The position numbers and the translations under genes are program-made. From JBHGAV01 sp041946685 (GTDB lineage: Bacteria > Acidobacteriota > Terriglobia > Bryobacterales > Bryobacteraceae): a DNA stretch of 14,881 bases. This document shows, in pieces, positions 12,951 to 14,881 of this stretch. The notes beneath the pieces are model-generated. The model was not told the DNA's origin, searched no databases, and saw nothing but the letters and a program-made list of their open reading frames with translations. Numbering within the stretch: the first letter of the stretch is position 1; each line of letters opens with the position of its first letter. The stretch lies in the NCBI GenBank assembly GCA_041946685.1, contig JBHGAV010000079.1, forward strand, positions 1 to 14,881. Reading direction: 5' to 3'.

Positions 12951-14881
12951 TTGAGCGTGAAACTCTCGGAGAGCCTGCATTTGCGGGAGCCGGCAGAACG
13001 CTGGACCGTAGCGGACGCCAGCGAGCTGTACGACGTCGCGAGTTGGGGCAAAGGATACTTTTCTGTCGGCCCGAACGGCCATCTCCGGGTACACCCGTTG
13101 AAGGACCCTGCCCGGGCGATCGACCTCAAGGAACTCGTGGACACGCTGGTGCTCCGCGGGATATCGCTTCCGATCCTGATCCGGTTCGGGGAGATTCTCC
13201 GGCACCGGTTGAGTGAAATCTATCAGGCGTTTCAGGGCGCCATCACCGAGCATGGCTATCGCGGCGGCTACTCCTGCATCTACCCGGTCAAGGTCAACCA
13301 GCAGCGCCAGGTCGTCGAGGAAATTTTCAAGTTCGGCCGGCCCCACAGGTTTGGCCTCGAGGCCGGCTCAAAGCCCGAATTGTTGGCCGTGCTGGCCGTG
13401 GCGGATAACGACACGCCGATCATCTGCAATGGTTTCAAGGACGACGAGTACATTGAAATGGTCATGCTGGCCACGAAAATCGGCCGGCAGATCACTACTG
13501 TGGTCGAGAAATACACCGAACTCGACCTGGTGGCTTTCCACGCGCAGCGCGTGGGGGTCCGGCCCCGCATCGGACTGAGACTGAAGCTTGCCAGCCGGGG
13601 CTCGGGCCGCTGGAAGTCCTCGGGAGGGTATCGCTCCAAGTTCGGCCTTACTGTGAGCGAGGCCGTCCGCGCGCTCGATCAGCTCAAGGCGCTCGGAATG
13701 GCCGACTGCCTCGAGTTGCTCCACTTTCACCTCGGCAGCCAGATCACCAACATTCGCCATATCAAGGCCGCGGTCATCGAGTCGGCCCGCATTTACACGG
13801 AACTGGCGCGCGCCGGGGCGGGGCTCAAGTATCTGGACGTCGGCGGCGGGCTTGGAATCGACTACGACGGCTCGCAGACCGATTTCGAGTCGAGCGTCAA
13901 CTATACGCTCCAGGAGTATGCCAACGACGTTGTCTACCACGTGCAGAGCGTGTGCGACGAATCCGGCGTCGAACACCCGACTATCATCACCGAGAGCGGC
14001 CGCGCGGTCGTGGCCTACCACAGCATGCTCGTGTTCAACGTGCTTGGCGTCAGCGGCTATGGTGAGCAGGAGCCGCCGCCCGAAGTGCCACCCGAGGCCG
14101 AACAGCCCCTGATCGACCTGCAGGAAACCTTCCGATCGCTGAGCACCAAGAACCTGCTCGAGAGTTTTCACGACGCGCAGCAGGCGCTCGACCAGGCGCT
14201 GAACCTCTTCAGCCTGGGCTACCTGCCGCTCGAACAGCGATCGCTCGCCGAGAATATCTATTGGGCCATCTGCCGCCGCATACAGCGGCTCGCAAAAGAT
14301 CTCGAGTATTTTCCCGAGGAACTCGAGGGCCTGGACGCCCTGCTTGCGGATACTTACTTCTGCAACTTCTCCATCTTCCAGAGCCTGCCGGATAGCTGGG
14401 CGATCAAACAGCTATTCCCGATCATGCCGATTCACCGGCTCAGCGAGCGGCCCATGCGGAACGCCGTGCTGGGCGATATCTCCTGCGATTCCGACGGCAA
14501 GGTGGACCAGTTCATCGACCGCCGCGACGTCAAACGCACCCTCCCGCTGCACCCGTTCAACGGAGAGCCCTACTACTTGGGGGCCTTCCTGATTGGAGCC
14601 TACCAGGAGATCCTCGGCGACCTGCATAACCTGTTCGGCGACACCAACGCCGTCCACGTGAGCCTGAACGGAAGCAGCGAGGTGATTCTCGACACCGTGA
14701 TCAAAGGCGACACCGTGCGGGAAGTCCTCGATTACGTGCAGTTCAACGCGGAATCGCTGCTGTCTCAGTTCCGGCGCGACGTGGAGGCCGCGCTGCGCGA
14801 GGGCCGGATCGGCTACGAAGAATCCGGGCGCCTGCTGCGCTTCTATGAGGACGGGCTGCACGGCTACACATACCTGGAAGA
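12951..14881 (+). CDS. speA: Biosynthetic arginine decarboxylase, partial at right edge
   Basis: PLP-dependent enzyme converting L-arginine to agmatine for polyamine synthesis; fold-III (alanine-racemase-like) barrel plus beta-domain. The frame is open from a TTG at 12951 to the window end: 643 complete codons. N-terminal WTVADASELYDVASWGKGYF is typical of the family. The PLP lysine is Lys114 in YPVKVNQQ. HFHLGSQ is at 258-264, DVGGGLGIDYDG starts at Asp296, and ITESGRAVVAYHS follows. Cys512 in DISCDSDGKVDQFID is the substrate-site cysteine region. The end reads LHGYTYLE, very near the expected C-terminus, since family members are about 630-660 aa. The start choice follows the strong SD. The gene is divergent from the SDR gene across 174 bp. 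Downstream agmatine-using genes would lie outside the window. Confidence 0.93.
   Translation, partial: MSVKLSESLHLREPAERWTVADASELYDVASWGKGYFSVGPNGHLRVHPLKDPARAIDLKELVDTLVLRGISLPILIRFGEILRHRLSEIYQAFQGAITEHGYRGGYSCIYPVKVNQQRQVVEEIFKFGRPHRFGLEAGSKPELLAVLAVADNDTPIICNGFKDDEYIEMVMLATKIGRQITTVVEKYTELDLVAFHAQRVGVRPRIGLRLKLASRGSGRWKSSGGYRSKFGLTVSEAVRALDQLKALGMADCLELLHFHLGSQITNIRHIKAAVIESARIYTELARAGAGLKYLDVGGGLGIDYDGSQTDFESSVNYTLQEYANDVVYHVQSVCDESGVEHPTIITESGRAVVAYHSMLVFNVLGVSGYGEQEPPPEVPPEAEQPLIDLQETFRSLSTKNLLESFHDAQQALDQALNLFSLGYLPLEQRSLAENIYWAICRRIQRLAKDLEYFPEELEGLDALLADTYFCNFSIFQSLPDSWAIKQLFPIMPIHRLSERPMRNAVLGDISCDSDGKVDQFIDRRDVKRTLPLHPFNGEPYYLGAFLIGAYQEILGDLHNLFGDTNAVHVSLNGSSEVILDTVIKGDTVREVLDYVQFNAESLLSQFRRDVEAALREGRIGYEESGRLLRFYEDGLHGYTYLE

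Noticed and set aside
13368..14171. A 267-codon minus-strand open frame opposite speA
   Set aside because: speA is unmistakable on the plus strand; this frame is its shadow.

Overview
The window looks like chromosome from a GC-rich acidobacterium, most likely of the Solibacter/Bryobacter (Bryobacterales) type. This is an inference. It rests on an Oar-like receptor start (carboxypeptidase-regulatory domain plus TonB plug), DUF5703/GH95-like and GH29-like secreted hydrolases, a Tat-exported sugar isomerase fragment, a Cys-rich zinc-ribbon protein of a type I associate with Acidobacteria, and the overall codon style. No rRNA, tRNA, CRISPR array, intact insertion sequence or phage gene was recognised.

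Region 1 (about 1-5880, plus strand) is a secreted carbohydrate-utilisation locus. In order it holds the 3' part of a DUF5703/GH95-like hydrolase, a TonB-receptor gene that stops after the plug domain, a GH129/GH101-like barrel protein (DUF5696-type), a short GH29-like protein, and the decayed start of a Tat-exported sugar isomerase. Spacing is tight (60 bp, 59 bp, 5 bp, 13 bp), so it reads as one operon. The hydrolase types point towards fucosylated and/or alpha-GalNAc-linked glycans, but no substrate is proven. Two of the five genes are truncated, so the locus may be decaying or rearranged. Positions 5880-6010 hold two tandem hairpins and no gene.

Region 2 (6011-7750, minus strand) is a two-gene operon: a small double zinc-site protein of unknown function followed by a zinc-dependent medium-chain (sorbitol-type) dehydrogenase. 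Upstream is a plausible extended -10 promoter with a short perfect inverted repeat over its predicted start site.

Region 3 (7856-12776) holds housekeeping metabolism. An alpha-glucan phosphorylase (minus) is divergent from a small dicluster ferredoxin (plus). The ferredoxin is followed by the radical-SAM member of the AmmeMemoRadiSam system (amrS), with a strong hairpin between them. An SDR oxidoreductase (minus) converges on amrS.

Region 4 (12951-end, plus strand) is biosynthetic arginine decarboxylase (speA). It has a TTG start set by a strong Shine-Dalgarno and a leader with a 12-bp palindrome and a GC hairpin. The gene runs off the right edge a few residues before its expected end.

The least explained parts are the barrel-less receptor, the GH129/101-like enzyme inside a fucosidase-type locus, the zinc-ribbon/dehydrogenase pair with its putative operator, and the ferredoxin-amrS pairing without the usual AMMECR1 and Memo partners nearby.
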